This document shows, piece after piece, positions 43,620-54,258 of a stretch of DNA of 64,000 nt; position 1 is the stretch's first letter, and each line of letters opens with the position of its first letter. The DNA is taken from contig JAPLQY010000088.1 in the NCBI GenBank assembly GCA_026399475.1, forward strand, positions 38,884 through 102,883. The letters are read 5' to 3'. The notes under the pieces were generated by a model. It was not told the origin of the DNA and did no database searches. It was given only the letters and a program-made list of their open reading frames with translations. A program made the translations under genes and the position numbers. The stretch is from Rhodocyclales bacterium (GTDB taxonomy: Bacteria > Pseudomonadota > Gammaproteobacteria > Burkholderiales > Rhodocyclaceae).

Positions 43620-45889
43620 GGCTTTGCCCCCAGCTTGCCCTTCTCATGCATTTCCATGGCGCTGCGCGGGCATTCGGCGACGCACATGCCACAACCCTTG
43701 CAGAACACCGTATCGACCACATAGCCGTCGCCCCGGCGCGAAATCACACCCTCCGGGCAATACACGAGGCAGGTATCGCAATGCGTGCAATGGCCGCAGG
43801 AGAAGCAGCGCGCGGCCTCCTCCGGCCCGGCCGGGCCGAAGTCGATTTCCTCGAAGCCGGCGCGGCGCACGGCGGGCGCCAGTTGCCGGTTGCGATGTGG
43901 TGGCGCCGGATCGAAATGCGAAATGAGGATCTGCGCCGGGGGCACGGGTGGCCTGGAGTCTTCGGAAACGTATTCCGTGCATCCGGCAAGGCTGGCGAGC
44001 GCCGCCCTGCGGCCGCTGCCTATGGCATGGGTCACGGTGCCCTCGCCCGTGGCGCAATCGCCGGCAAACCATATATTGAGCGGCGTTTCGCCCTGCCAGG
44101 CACGCGCTTTCTCTGCCCGCCAGCCCGGCGGCAGCATGTCCGCTCCCGCGCCCTGGCCGATCGCAACGATCACCTTGTCGCAAGGAATGGTCGAAGTGCG
44201 CTGCGTGACGATGAAGCCCGGGCGACCCAGTTCATCGGGCGGGCCGGCCTCAACCTCGGCGACGGTCGCCGCCGTGACGCTGCCGTTGCCGCTGAAGGCA
44301 ACCGGCTGCCGGCGCAGCACGAAGCGGATGCCTTCCTGTTCGGCGCCTTCGATCTCCTCGGCGATGGCCGGCATGTCCTCGCCCTCGCGACAGACGATCC
44401 TGACCGAGGCCGCGCCGCAACGCAGGGCGCTGCGCGCGCAATCCATCGCCGTATTGCCGGCACCGACCACCATGACATGACCCGGCAAGGCGACCGGTCC
44501 ACGCTTGACGCGTTCCAGGAAATCGAGTCCCTGCTCGATGCCCTGGAGCTGCTCACCCTCGACGCCCAGGCGCAGGGCGGCACCGAGTCCGGTGCAGACG
44601 ATCACGGCATCGACATCCTGCCGCAATTTCGCCAGCGCATCCCGGTCCAGCCGGCTGTTGCACTTCACCTCGACGCCGAGCTTCACGATGCGCGCCAAGT
44701 CGCGCTGCAAAACCTCGTCGGGCAGGCGGTAGACCGGAATGCCGTTGCGCAGGACTCCTCCAAGGGCTGGGCCGGCCTCGTGGAGGGTCACGGCGTGACC
44801 GGCCAGCGCGAGTTGCCACGCCGCGGCGAGGCCTGCCGGGCCGCCGCCGATCACTGCGAAACGGCGGCGCGGGGAAGCAATTTGTGGGACTAGCTGGTGT
44901 TTGGAGTGGTCGCCGATCCAGCGTTCCAGGCTGCGGATATTCACGGCGCCGTCGAAGACCGCCCGGTTGCAGGAACCCGTGCAGGGTGCCGGGCAGACGC
45001 GGCCGCAGACGGAAGGCAACGGCTGGGTGCGCAGCAGGATTGCGGCCGCCGCGTCGGCGCCGTCCTTCTTCAGGGCCTGGATGAAACCGACCACGTCGTT
45101 CCCCGCAGGGCACGCGAGGTTACAGGGCGCGGGCTGCTCCCGATACAGCGGAGACTGGTTGCTCCAGGAACCGGTCTTGAGGTCGGCGGGAAAATCCAGG
45201 CGATGCTCGCTGATGGAAGCAACGGGAGGCGCTGCCGTGACCTTAGCCGGAGCGGCAGCGGCACACGTACCGGGTGTCGCGTCCCGCATCTGTACCCGCG
45301 CGTAGGCATGCTCCGCCGCCGCCAGGTCTTCGCCCAGGCCCAGCACGGCAAAGGTCTCGTCGAGCGCGGCGAGCGAGATGCCGAGCAGGCGGGCATAGGC
45401 GCCAATCATGGTGGTGTTGATGATGACCACCGAACTGCTGCCGATGCCGTGTTCGCGGGCGATGGCGGTGGCGTCGATCACGCCGAAGCGGAAGTCGGCG
45501 TATTGGCCGGCGTAGCTGTCGAGGCCGGAATGGGAGTTCAGCAGCAACACCCCGCCCGGCACGGCGCCGGACAGGACCAGCGGGCCCATCAGGCCTTCGT
45601 CGAGCACGATCAGGTGGTCGGGCCGGTAAACCTTGTTGTGGTTGTTGATGGGCAGGCGGTCGACGCGGGTGTAGGCCTGGACCGGCGCGCCGGAACGTTC
45701 GCTGCCGTAGTCGCCGAAGGTCTGCACCTGCATGCCCATGCGGGTGTAGAGCAGCGCGATCAACTTGGCACAGGTAACGCCGCCCTGGCCGCCGCGGCCA
45801 TGGACGCGAACTTCAAGCGGCAGGGACAAACCTGCAGGTAGCGCTACGATTTGTTGCTGGGCCGACGACTCGGCCTGCCGGGTATGCAT
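43616..45889 (-). CDS. Triple fusion: gamma subunit - GltD-like flavoprotein - 8Fe ferredoxin
   Basis: A 757-residue protein with three blocks. The first (about 25-200) is the gamma subunit: VRVHGRGGQGGVTCAKLIA, GDYGSERSGAPVQAYTRV. The second (about 240-640) is GltD-like: Cys-rich CNLACPAGNDVVGFI and CGRVCPAPCTGSC, the FAD motif FAVIGGGPAGLAAAW, the NAD(P) motif VMVVGAGNTAMDCAR and IWFAGDCATGEG. The third (about 690-745) has two [4Fe-4S] motifs, CFSCGHCTHCDTCLVYCP and CKGCGMCVAECP. In phenylglyoxylate:NAD+ oxidoreductase (PadEFGHI, from literature memory) these are separate chains. It would carry electrons from the alpha-beta core to NAD(P). Strong GGAGGAG site; FNR-type promoter upstream. 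Confidence 0.86.
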   Translation of the reverse strand: MHTRQAESSAQQQIVALPAGLSLPLEVRVHGRGGQGGVTCAKLIALLYTRMGMQVQTFGDYGSERSGAPVQAYTRVDRLPINNHNKVYRPDHLIVLDEGLMGPLVLSGAVPGGVLLLNSHSGLDSYAGQYADFRFGVIDATAIAREHGIGSSSVVIINTTMIGAYARLLGISLAALDETFAVLGLGEDLAAAEHAYARVQMRDATPGTCAAAAPAKVTAAPPVASISEHRLDFPADLKTGSWSNQSPLYREQPAPCNLACPAGNDVVGFIQALKKDGADAAAAILLRTQPLPSVCGRVCPAPCTGSCNRAVFDGAVNIRSLERWIGDHSKHQLVPQIASPRRRFAVIGGGPAGLAAAWQLALAGHAVTLHEAGPALGGVLRNGIPVYRLPDEVLQRDLARIVKLGVEVKCNSRLDRDALAKLRQDVDAVIVCTGLGAALRLGVEGEQLQGIEQGLDFLERVKRGPVALPGHVMVVGAGNTAMDCARSALRCGAASVRIVCREGEDMPAIAEEIEGAEQEGIRFVLRRQPVAFSGNGSVTAATVAEVEAGPPDELGRPGFIVTQRTSTIPCDKVIVAIGQGAGADMLPPGWRAEKARAWQGETPLNIWFAGDCATGEGTVTHAIGSGRRAALASLAGCTEYVSEDSRPPVPPAQILISHFDPAPPHRNRQLAPAVRRAGFEEIDFGPAGPEEAARCFSCGHCTHCDTCLVYCPEGVISRRGDGYVVDTVFCKGCGMCVAECPRSAMEMHEKGKLGAKP

Positions 45890-45964
45890 CGCTCACTCCT
45901 CCATGCCGCTCCTGGTGGGAAGGCTTCGCGGCCGGGTCTCGTGAATCCGGCCGGAATGAACAGC

Positions 45965-46006
45965 AGATTAGCGGGCCGGGAGGCAGCCCGTGTTGATCAT
46001 TGTCAA
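45965..46006 (-). promoter_or_regulatory. FNR-type class II promoter for the oxidoreductase cassette
   Basis: The minus strand carries TTGACAATGATCAA (46006-45993), one mismatch from the FNR/ANR consensus TTGAT-N4-ATCAA. Exactly 22 bp further is TAATCT (45970-45965). This spacing places the box centre at -41.5 from a start near 45958, the class II FNR geometry. The fusion gene starts 69 bp further on. It predicts induction when oxygen is low. Confidence 0.7.
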
Positions 46007-46034
46007 GCTTGGCTACCGGCCTTGCGCCCGGGAG

Positions 46035-47327
46035 TTACTTCAGGCGGAACTCCGCCGCGTTGGCATGGGCCGTGAGGCCTTCGCCATGCGCCAGGGTCGC
46101 CGCAATCGGACCCAGGGTCCGCGCCCCGGCCCTCGAAACCTCTATCAGGCTGGACCGCTTCTGGAAGTCATAGACCCCGAGCGGCGAGGAAAAGCGAGCG
46201 CTGCGCGAGGTCGGCAGGACATGGTTGGGACCGGCGCAATAGTCGCCGAGCGACTCGGAAGCGTAATGCCCGATGAAGATCGCGCCGGCATGGCGGATCT
46301 GGTCTACCAGCGGGGCGGGATTGTCGACTGCCAGTTCCAGGTGCTCGGGCGCGATGCGGTTGGCGATGGTGCAGGCCTCGTCGAGATCGGCTACCTGAAT
46401 CAGTGCGCCTCGCCCCTTGAGCGAGGCGGCAATCACCTCGCGGCGCGGCATGGTCGGCAACAGTCTGTCGATGCTGGCCGCGACGCGGGCGATGAACTCC
46501 GCATCGGGGCACAGGAGAATGGACTGAGCCAGTTCGTCATGCTCGGCCTGGGCGAACAGATCGATCGCGACCCAGTCGGGATTGGCCGAGGCATCGGCGA
46601 TGATCAGCACTTCCGAGGGCCCGGCCACCATGTCGATGCCGACAGTGCCGAAGACGCGGCGCTTGGCGGCCGCCACATAGGCATTGCCGGGGCCGACTAT
46701 CTTGTCCACCTGGGGGACGGTCTGCGTGCCGTAGGCCAGCGCAGCCACCGCCTGCGCACCACCGATGGTGAATACGCGATCGACGCCCACCAGGCCGGCG
46801 GCGGCCAGCACCAGCGCATTCTTCTCGCCGCGCGGAGTGGGCACCACCATGATCAGTTCGCCGACGCCCGCCACCTTGGCCGGCAGGGCATTCATCAGCA
46901 CCGAACTCGGATACGCCGCTTTGCCGCCCGGCACGTACAGGCCGACCCGGTCCAGGGCTGTGATCTTCTGCCCGAGACGCGTACCGTCGGTTTCGGTGAA
47001 ACTCCACGACTCGAGCTTCTGCCGCTCGTGATAGGAAGTTACGCGCTGCGCAGCCGCTTCGAGCGCGGCACGCTGGGCGGTGGGGAGGCCATCGAGCGCT
47101 TGCCTCAGCTCACGCCGGGGCAGTTCCAGCTCGGCCATGGTGCTGACGTCGAGTTGGTCGAAGCGACGCGTATATTCAAGCACCGCCGCATCACCCTGCG
47201 TGCGCACGCTGGCGAGGATCTCTGCCACCGTGAGCTCGATGGCATCGTCAGTCGAATGATCGAAGTGCAGCAGCGCATCGAGCGTGGCAAGAAAGCCGGG
47301 ATCGCGGGTCGACAAGCGGCGAATCAT
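46035..47327 (-). CDS. hisD: Histidinol dehydrogenase
   Basis: A 430-residue HisD with [18 protein letters not shown] near 125, [16 protein letters not shown] near 215, the catalytic Glu/His region RIAPEHLEL near 320 and [13 protein letters not shown] near 360. It performs the two last oxidations to histidine. It overlaps hisG by four bases. Normally hisC would follow directly; here the transcript meets the inserted cassette. Confidence 0.95.
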   Translation of the reverse strand: MIRRLSTRDPGFLATLDALLHFDHSTDDAIELTVAEILASVRTQGDAAVLEYTRRFDQLDVSTMAELELPRRELRQALDGLPTAQRAALEAAAQRVTSYHERQKLESWSFTETDGTRLGQKITALDRVGLYVPGGKAAYPSSVLMNALPAKVAGVGELIMVVPTPRGEKNALVLAAAGLVGVDRVFTIGGAQAVAALAYGTQTVPQVDKIVGPGNAYVAAAKRRVFGTVGIDMVAGPSEVLIIADASANPDWVAIDLFAQAEHDELAQSILLCPDAEFIARVAASIDRLLPTMPRREVIAASLKGRGALIQVADLDEACTIANRIAPEHLELAVDNPAPLVDQIRHAGAIFIGHYASESLGDYCAGPNHVLPTSRSARFSSPLGVYDFQKRSSLIEVSRAGARTLGPIAATLAHGEGLTAHANAAEFRLK

Positions 47328-47965
47328 CGGATTGCGCCCGCGATGGAGGCAATAACGGGTTGCAGCAGTTCGCGCTTCATTTTGAGCGCTGCCTGATTCA
47401 CTACCAGCCGAGAGGAAATGCTCATGATCTCCTCGACCTCCACCAGATTATTGGCTTTCAGCGTACTGCCGCTCGAAACCAGATCGACGATGGCCTCGGC
47501 CAGGCCTGCCAGGGGTGCGAGTTCCATGGAGCCGTAGAGTTTGATGAGATCGACATGGACACCCTTGGCGGCAAAATGTTCGCGCGCAACGGCAATGTAC
47601 TTCGTGGCAATGCGCAAGCGGGCGCCGCTGCGAACTGCCGCGACATAATCGAAGCCCGCCGGAGCCGCCACGCACATGCGGCATTTGGCAATCTTCAGGT
47701 CCAGCGGCTGGTACAGCCCAACCCCGCCATGCTCTAGCAACACGTCCTTGCCGGCGATGCCAAGATCGGCCGCTCCGTATTGAACATAGGTCGGCACATC
47801 GGAAGCACGCACGATCACCACCCGTACGTCAGCACGATTGGTGCCGATGATCAGCTTCCGCGACTTTTCGGGATCTTCGGTCGGGACGATGCCGGCCGCT
47901 GCCAATAGAGGCAGGGTTTCCTCGAAGATGCGGCCCTTGGAGAGGGCAATGGTAATTCCGCTCAT
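47324..47965 (-). CDS. hisG: ATP phosphoribosyltransferase, short form
   Basis: A 213-residue HisG lacking the C-terminal regulatory domain; such short forms need a HisZ partner, not present in the window. The PRPP-binding segment [17 protein letters not shown] is near residue 175, and [18 protein letters not shown] near 65. First committed step of histidine synthesis. Lies 4 bp after murA. Confidence 0.94.
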   Translation of the reverse strand: MSGITIALSKGRIFEETLPLLAAAGIVPTEDPEKSRKLIIGTNRADVRVVIVRASDVPTYVQYGAADLGIAGKDVLLEHGGVGLYQPLDLKIAKCRMCVAAPAGFDYVAAVRSGARLRIATKYIAVAREHFAAKGVHVDLIKLYGSMELAPLAGLAEAIVDLVSSGSTLKANNLVEVEEIMSISSRLVVNQAALKMKRELLQPVIASIAGAIR

Positions 47966-47969
47966 GGGC

Positions 47970-49473
<1,504 letters not shown>

Positions 49474-49483
49474 GTGAAACTCC

Positions 49484-50239
49484 TCAGGCGCGCAGCTTGT
49501 AGCCGCGCTTAAGCAAATTCAGGGTAAATGCGGTCAACACCGCAAGGCATGCGCCGACCACGGCAAGACTCAGCCAGGGCGAGGCATCGGATACGCCGAA
49601 GAAGCCATGGCGAAAGCCATCAATCATGTAGAAAACCGGATTCCAGTGCGACACCTGCTGCCAGAAAGGCGGCAATGAATTGATGGAGTAAAACACACCG
49701 GACAGAAAAGTCAGCGGCATGATCAGAAAATTCTGGAAGGCAGCCAGTTGATCGAATTTGTCGGCCCAAATGCCTGCAATCACGCCGAGACTGCCGAGGA
49801 TGGCACCACCCATCAGGGCAAAGACGAGAATCCACAAGGGTTCGGCAAAGGTCAGCGGTGCAAACCAGAAGGTGGCCAGCAATACGCCGGTTCCCACCAC
49901 GAAGCCCCGCACCACCGAAGCCAGCACATAGGCTGCGAAAAACTCCAGGTAGGAAATTGGCGGCAGCAGCACGAAAACAATATTTCCCGTGACCTTTGAC
50001 TGGATCAGCGAAGATGACGAATTGGCAAAGGCGTTTTGCAGCACCGACATCATCACCAGGCCCGGAATAAGAAATGCCGTGTAGATAACTCCATGCACCT
50101 TCACGTGTCCTTCGAGGACGTGGGAAAAGATCAACAGATAAAGCAGTGCGGTGAGTACCGGCGCTGCCACGGTCTGGGAACCGACTTTCCAGAAGCGCAG
50201 CACTTCCTTGTACAAGAGGGTAGAGAAGCCTTGGCCCAT
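49484..50239 (-). CDS. ABC-2 type permease
   Basis: A 251-residue permease with six membrane helices and the ABC-2 segment PLTFLSGVFYSINSLPPFWQQVSHWNPVFYMIDGFRHGFFG near residues 170-215. It pairs with the ATPase directly upstream (one base gap). YadH-like; relatives export lipids, polysaccharides or drugs. Placement beside mla genes is common in Betaproteobacteria, but a functional link is unproven. Confidence 0.9.
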   Translation of the reverse strand: MGQGFSTLLYKEVLRFWKVGSQTVAAPVLTALLYLLIFSHVLEGHVKVHGVIYTAFLIPGLVMMSVLQNAFANSSSSLIQSKVTGNIVFVLLPPISYLEFFAAYVLASVVRGFVVGTGVLLATFWFAPLTFAEPLWILVFALMGGAILGSLGVIAGIWADKFDQLAAFQNFLIMPLTFLSGVFYSINSLPPFWQQVSHWNPVFYMIDGFRHGFFGVSDASPWLSLAVVGACLAVLTAFTLNLLKRGYKLRA

Positions 50240-50240
50240 G

Positions 50241-51155
50241 TCAGTTCGCCTGCCCTTGTTGCTGGCCTTGCATGACGCGAACGAAGACCTCCTCGAGATC
50301 CGGCTTGCCTATTTCGAGATCATCGATCACGCAGCCGGCGGCCCGTATCCTGGCCAGCAACGGCTCGACTTCGTCGAAACGATCAAAGGGCAAGGACCAC
50401 CAGCCGCCATTTTCCGCCGCCCCACGGGTGAGTTCCGCCGGCATCACGTCCTTGGTGCGCAGACGCAGGGTATGCACGGAGAAGCGGCGCAGCAGATTCG
50501 CGGTGGTGTCCAGGGCAACCACGCGGCCCGCCTTGAGCATCGCGATGCGGGTGCAAAGGTTCTCTGCCTCTTCAAGATAATGCGTGGTCAGCACAATGGT
50601 GTGTCCCGCTTCGTTCAGCCGCCTGATGAAATGCCACAAGGTCTGGCGCAACTCGACATCGACACCGGCCGTTGGCTCGTCGAGCACGATCACCGGCGGA
50701 CGATGCACCAGGGCCTGGGCAACCAGTACGCGGCGTTTCATGCCGCCGGAAAGCATGCGCATGTTGGCATGGGCCTTGGATGTGAGCCCAAGGTTTTCCA
50801 GAATCTCGTCGATCCAGCGATCGTTATCGCCAATGCCGAAATACCCGGACTGGATCTTCAGCGACTCGCGAACCGTGAAGAACGGGTCAAACACCAGTTC
50901 CTGGGGCACAACCCCCAGATGGCGGCGCGCCTCGCGATAATCGGCCTGCACATCGTGGCCCATGACGCTAAGGCTGCCGGAATCGGCGCGAACCAGTCCG
51001 GCCAGCGCCGAAATCAGGGTCGTCTTGCCAGCGCCATTAGGCCCCAGCAACCCGAAGAATTCTCCCGGTTTGACCTCGAGATCGACCCGGTCCAGTGCCT
51101 GGGTGCTGCCAAAGCACTTGGAGACCTGCTGAATGCGGATCGCAGCGGACATCAC
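50241..51155 (-). CDS. ABC-2 type exporter ATPase
   Basis: A 304-residue ATPase (YadG-like) with Walker A LLGPNGAGKTTLISAL, signature LSGGMKRRVLVAQAL, Walker B VIVLDEPTAGVD and the H-loop LTTHYLEEAE. The C-terminal 90 residues hold the extra domain typical of ABC-2 exporters. It energises the adjacent permease. Confidence 0.92.
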   Translation of the reverse strand: MMSAAIRIQQVSKCFGSTQALDRVDLEVKPGEFFGLLGPNGAGKTTLISALAGLVRADSGSLSVMGHDVQADYREARRHLGVVPQELVFDPFFTVRESLKIQSGYFGIGDNDRWIDEILENLGLTSKAHANMRMLSGGMKRRVLVAQALVHRPPVIVLDEPTAGVDVELRQTLWHFIRRLNEAGHTIVLTTHYLEEAENLCTRIAMLKAGRVVALDTTANLLRRFSVHTLRLRTKDVMPAELTRGAAENGGWWSLPFDRFDEVEPLLARIRAAGCVIDDLEIGKPDLEEVFVRVMQGQQQGQAN

Positions 51156-51174
51156 ACCAACCCGAGGGCCAGGG

Positions 51175-51456
51175 TCAATGCTGCGGGAGTAAGTCGGCGA
51201 CGCCGTAAACGGCGGCGAGGCTCAGCAGATTCGGCGGCGGGTTCAGAAGACGCAAGGACTTTCCTGTTGCTGTTGCCGCCCGCATCCAGCCAAAGACCAC
51301 GGCCAGGCACGAGGAATCCATGTCGGTTACTGCGGCGAGATCGAACGCAGAAGCATTCGCCGCAATCGCCGCCTCACCTTCGGCCAGCAATGCGGCAGCG
51401 CCCGACATCGTCATCGGGCCTGACACTTCGACGCAATCACCCGCGATGCGAATCAT
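51175..51456 (-). CDS. mlaB: STAS-domain protein MlaB
   Basis: A 93-residue STAS protein (FDLAAVTDMDSSCLAVVFGWMRAA, with the conserved Asp-Ser-Ser segment). MlaB binds the MlaF ATPase and tunes the MlaFEDB complex of the inner membrane. It overlaps mlaC by four bases (ATGA). Confidence 0.85.
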   Translation of the reverse strand: MIRIAGDCVEVSGPMTMSGAAALLAEGEAAIAANASAFDLAAVTDMDSSCLAVVFGWMRAATATGKSLRLLNPPPNLLSLAAVYGVADLLPQH

Positions 51457-52073
51457 TTCTTGACCGATGTCGCCTCGCCGGACTTGTTCTTTGTTTGCAG
51501 GGACTTGATAAGTCCGTCAATACCGCTGTTGCGCACCTCTGAAGCGAATGAATCGCGGTAATTTGTGACAATGCTGATGCCGCCGACTTCGATGTCGTAG
51601 ACCTTCCATGCAGCGCCAGATTTCTCGAGGTAGTAATCCAGTTCGATGTTCTTGCCCGCACCGGACTGCTTGATCTCGGTACGAACCCGCACATCGGTCT
51701 CTCCTGCCTTCAATGTGAAGGGTTTGAAATCAATGGTCTGGTTCTTGTACTCGGTCAGGGCCTTGGCATAGGTCCGCACCAGCAGGGCGTGAAACTCGTC
51801 GGTCAGGATTTTTTGCTGCGCCGCGTTGGCCTGTCGCCAATCACGGGCCAATGCCAGTTGGGTCATGCGCGTAAAGTTGAAATGCAGCAATACCTTGGCC
51901 TCGACCAAGTCGATGGCTTTCTTGGTGTTGCCGGACTGTATGTCCTTGTCCTTGCGGACAATCTCGAGCACTTCGTTGGTGACGGTCTTGACGAGTACAT
52001 CGGGGGCAACTTCCTGAGCCATCGCCGTCGTGGCGATAAGCAAGCCGCTGAAGAATGCAAACAGGGATTTCAT
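51453..52073 (-). CDS. mlaC: Periplasmic phospholipid-binding protein MlaC
   Basis: A 206-residue MlaC starting at 52073 with signal peptide MKSLFAFFSGLLIATTAMAQ. The body shows the family segments LVEAKVLLHFNFTRMTQLALARDWRQA and AWKVYDIEVGGISIVTNYRDSFASEV. It ferries phospholipids between MlaA and the MlaFEDB complex. The longer open frame upstream adds 15 residues with no support. Confidence 0.92.
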   Translation of the reverse strand: MKSLFAFFSGLLIATTAMAQEVAPDVLVKTVTNEVLEIVRKDKDIQSGNTKKAIDLVEAKVLLHFNFTRMTQLALARDWRQANAAQQKILTDEFHALLVRTYAKALTEYKNQTIDFKPFTLKAGETDVRVRTEIKQSGAGKNIELDYYLEKSGAAWKVYDIEVGGISIVTNYRDSFASEVRNSGIDGLIKSLQTKNKSGEATSVKK

Positions 52074-52137
52074 TCTGGATTTCCTGAGATTACTGGGCTG
52101 GGGCCGGGGTTGGGACAATGCGCCCCGGAGCGGATCA

Positions 52138-52968
52138 CTATTTCTCTTCTACCGGTTCCGTGCGGGCCACGAGCAAAGGTTCAGCGGGCACCGCTTCTGC
52201 CCGCGGCTCGATGGCGCCCGCTTCGGCTGTTGCCGGACGATCCTCTTGTTCGGCATTCGCTTCAAGTTCGCGCGGCGGATTGCCATCGTGAATCAGGCTG
52301 CGCCGGCGTTGGAGATAGGCGTCGCGCACGTATGAATACTTGTCCAGCGCAGCTTCCTCAACGACCTTGTCGGCCGGCAGCAGGTTGGCCCGGTCATTCA
52401 CCAGCCGCAGAACGAGCGCCAGATCACGGGTCCGTTTCGGATTGTGATTCGCTACCGGATCGACTGCGACATCAAGAACCAGCCCCACCGTATCGCGCAC
52501 GGTACGCGGCCCGAAGACCGGAATCACCACATAGGCGCCATTGCCGACACCCCAGCGACCAAACGTCTGCCCAAAATCCTCGTCGTGCTTTTCGAGACCG
52601 GCATCCGATGCAAAATCGATAACGCCGAGCAAACCGATGGTGGTATTGATAGCCACCCGACCCAGATCACTGAAAGCCTCCGGCACCTTGCCCTGCAGCA
52701 GGTTATTCACGCCAATGAAAAGGTCTTCGATGTTGCTGAAAAAATTAGTGACCCCGGTTCTGACCGGCGACGGCAGGACCGCCTCGTAGCCTGTGGCGAC
52801 CGGTTTGATGATCGCCGAGTCGAGCCCTTCGTTGAAGGCGAACATGGCTCGATTGAAGCCCTCGATCGGATCCTTCGGATTTCCCGTGCTCGCGCATCCG
52901 GCCAGCAGGCCGACCGCCACGACGGCCGCAGTAACGGATTTGATACGGGCAGGCAGCGTTGTCTTCAT
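52138..52968 (-). CDS. mlaA: Outer-membrane lipoprotein MlaA (VacJ)
   Basis: A 276-residue lipoprotein with lipobox LLAGC (Cys25), then DPIEGFNRAMFAFNEGLDSAIIKPVATGYEAVLP and FGQTFGRWGVGNGAYVVIPVFGPRTVRD, core VacJ motifs. It removes phospholipids from the outer leaflet of the outer membrane. The C-terminal 40 residues are an acidic Pro/Ala-rich extension not needed by the family. Confidence 0.94.
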   Translation of the reverse strand: MKTTLPARIKSVTAAVVAVGLLAGCASTGNPKDPIEGFNRAMFAFNEGLDSAIIKPVATGYEAVLPSPVRTGVTNFFSNIEDLFIGVNNLLQGKVPEAFSDLGRVAINTTIGLLGVIDFASDAGLEKHDEDFGQTFGRWGVGNGAYVVIPVFGPRTVRDTVGLVLDVAVDPVANHNPKRTRDLALVLRLVNDRANLLPADKVVEEAALDKYSYVRDAYLQRRRSLIHDGNPPRELEANAEQEDRPATAEAGAIEPRAEAVPAEPLLVARTEPVEEK

Positions 52969-52991
52969 TCTTTTTGTCAGGCCCCTGTTGA

Positions 52992-53462
52992 CTACTTCTT
53001 GCCGCCATCGTCGGCGGCCTTGTTGAACATGAACTGGCTGATCAGTTTCTCCAGCACTACTGCCGATTGAGTTTTCTTGATCGTGTCGCCCGGTTTCAGC
53101 ATTGCCGTATCGCCACCTACTTCAAACCCTATGTACTGCTCGCCCAGCAAACCCGACGTGTTGATCGTTGCGAAGGTATCGCGCGGAAACTTGTAACGTG
53201 CGTCCAACTGGAGGGTCACCACGCCCTGATAGGCCTCGGGATCGAAGCGAATCTCCGTCACGCGCCCCACGACAACTCCTGCGCTTTTTACTGCGCCACG
53301 CACCTTCAAGCCTCCGATGTTATCAAATTTGGCGTGAATTGCATAAGTTTCCCCGCTACTCGACGACGCCAGGTTGCCCACCTTGAGGGCAAGAAACAAC
53401 AGCGCGCCCAATCCGACGGCGACGAAAAATCCGACCCAGAGGTCAAGTGTAGTGCGACTCAT
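52992..53462 (-). CDS. mlaD: MCE-domain protein MlaD
   Basis: A 156-residue protein with one N-terminal membrane helix (LWVGFFVAVGLGALLFLALKVG) and one MCE domain (YAIHAKFDNIGGLKVRGAVKSAGVVVGRVTEI... INTSGLLGEQYIGFEVGG). MlaD hexamers form the periplasmic channel of the MlaFEDB importer/exporter. One base separates it from mlaE. Confidence 0.94.
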   Translation of the reverse strand: MSRTTLDLWVGFFVAVGLGALLFLALKVGNLASSSSGETYAIHAKFDNIGGLKVRGAVKSAGVVVGRVTEIRFDPEAYQGVVTLQLDARYKFPRDTFATINTSGLLGEQYIGFEVGGDTAMLKPGDTIKKTQSAVVLEKLISQFMFNKAADDGGKK

Positions 53463-53463
53463 G

Positions 53464-54258
53464 TCATGTCCCTGTAAACATGAAGGCTGTAAGAACGAAA
53501 TCGGCGGCCAGAATGGCCAGCGACGATGTTACAACGGTACGCGTCGTCGCCCCGGAAACACCCTCGGCGGTGGGCTCGGCATCATAGCCCTCGAACACGG
53601 CAACCCAACTGACGATGATGCCGAAAACAAAACTCTTGATCACCCCATTGAGGATGTCCTGGCGAAAATCCACGGACGCCTGCATCTGGGACCAGAACGA
53701 GCCCTCGTCGACACCGATCAGTTGCACGCCGACCAGATAACCGCCAAAGATGCCCATCGCCGAAAACAGCGCTGCAAGAAGGGGCATTGAAATCACGCCG
53801 CCCCAGAAACGCGGCGCAACGACACGGGCAATCGGGTCAACCGCCATCATTTCCATCGCGGACAGCTGTTCGGTTGCCTTCATCATGCCGATTTCAGCGG
53901 TAATTGCCGAACCCGCACGACTGGCGAACAGTAGCGCCGCGACCACGGGGCCCAGTTCGCGGACCAGAGACAAGGAAACCAGGACGCCAAGCGCCTCCGT
54001 GGAGCCGTAGCGCTGGAGGGTGTCATATCCCTGCAAGCCCAGCACCATGCCGACAAACAGGCCGGACACAAGAATGATGATCAGGCTCAAGACGCCGGTA
54101 AAGTAGATTTCCCGTATCGTTAGATGGATTCGTCGCAGCGACGTGCCCGAATGCAACAAAATGGCGAGGAAGAAACGACTGGCATAGCCGAGTCGCCAGA
54201 TGCGCCCGGTAAATTTCTCGCCCAGTCCGCGCAGTGCCCTCACGATGCCGTTATCCAC
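53464..54258 (-). CDS. mlaE: Permease MlaE
   Basis: A 264-residue MlaE/TTG2B permease with five helices and the family region REIYFTGVLSLIIILVSGLFVGMVLGLQGY and GSAITAEIGMMKATEQLSAMEMMAVDPIARVVAPRFW. Membrane partner of MlaF and MlaD; overlaps mlaF by eight bases. Confidence 0.95.
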   Translation of the reverse strand: MDNGIVRALRGLGEKFTGRIWRLGYASRFFLAILLHSGTSLRRIHLTIREIYFTGVLSLIIILVSGLFVGMVLGLQGYDTLQRYGSTEALGVLVSLSLVRELGPVVAALLFASRAGSAITAEIGMMKATEQLSAMEMMAVDPIARVVAPRFWGGVISMPLLAALFSAMGIFGGYLVGVQLIGVDEGSFWSQMQASVDFRQDILNGVIKSFVFGIIVSWVAVFEGYDAEPTAEGVSGATTRTVVTSSLAILAADFVLTAFMFTGT

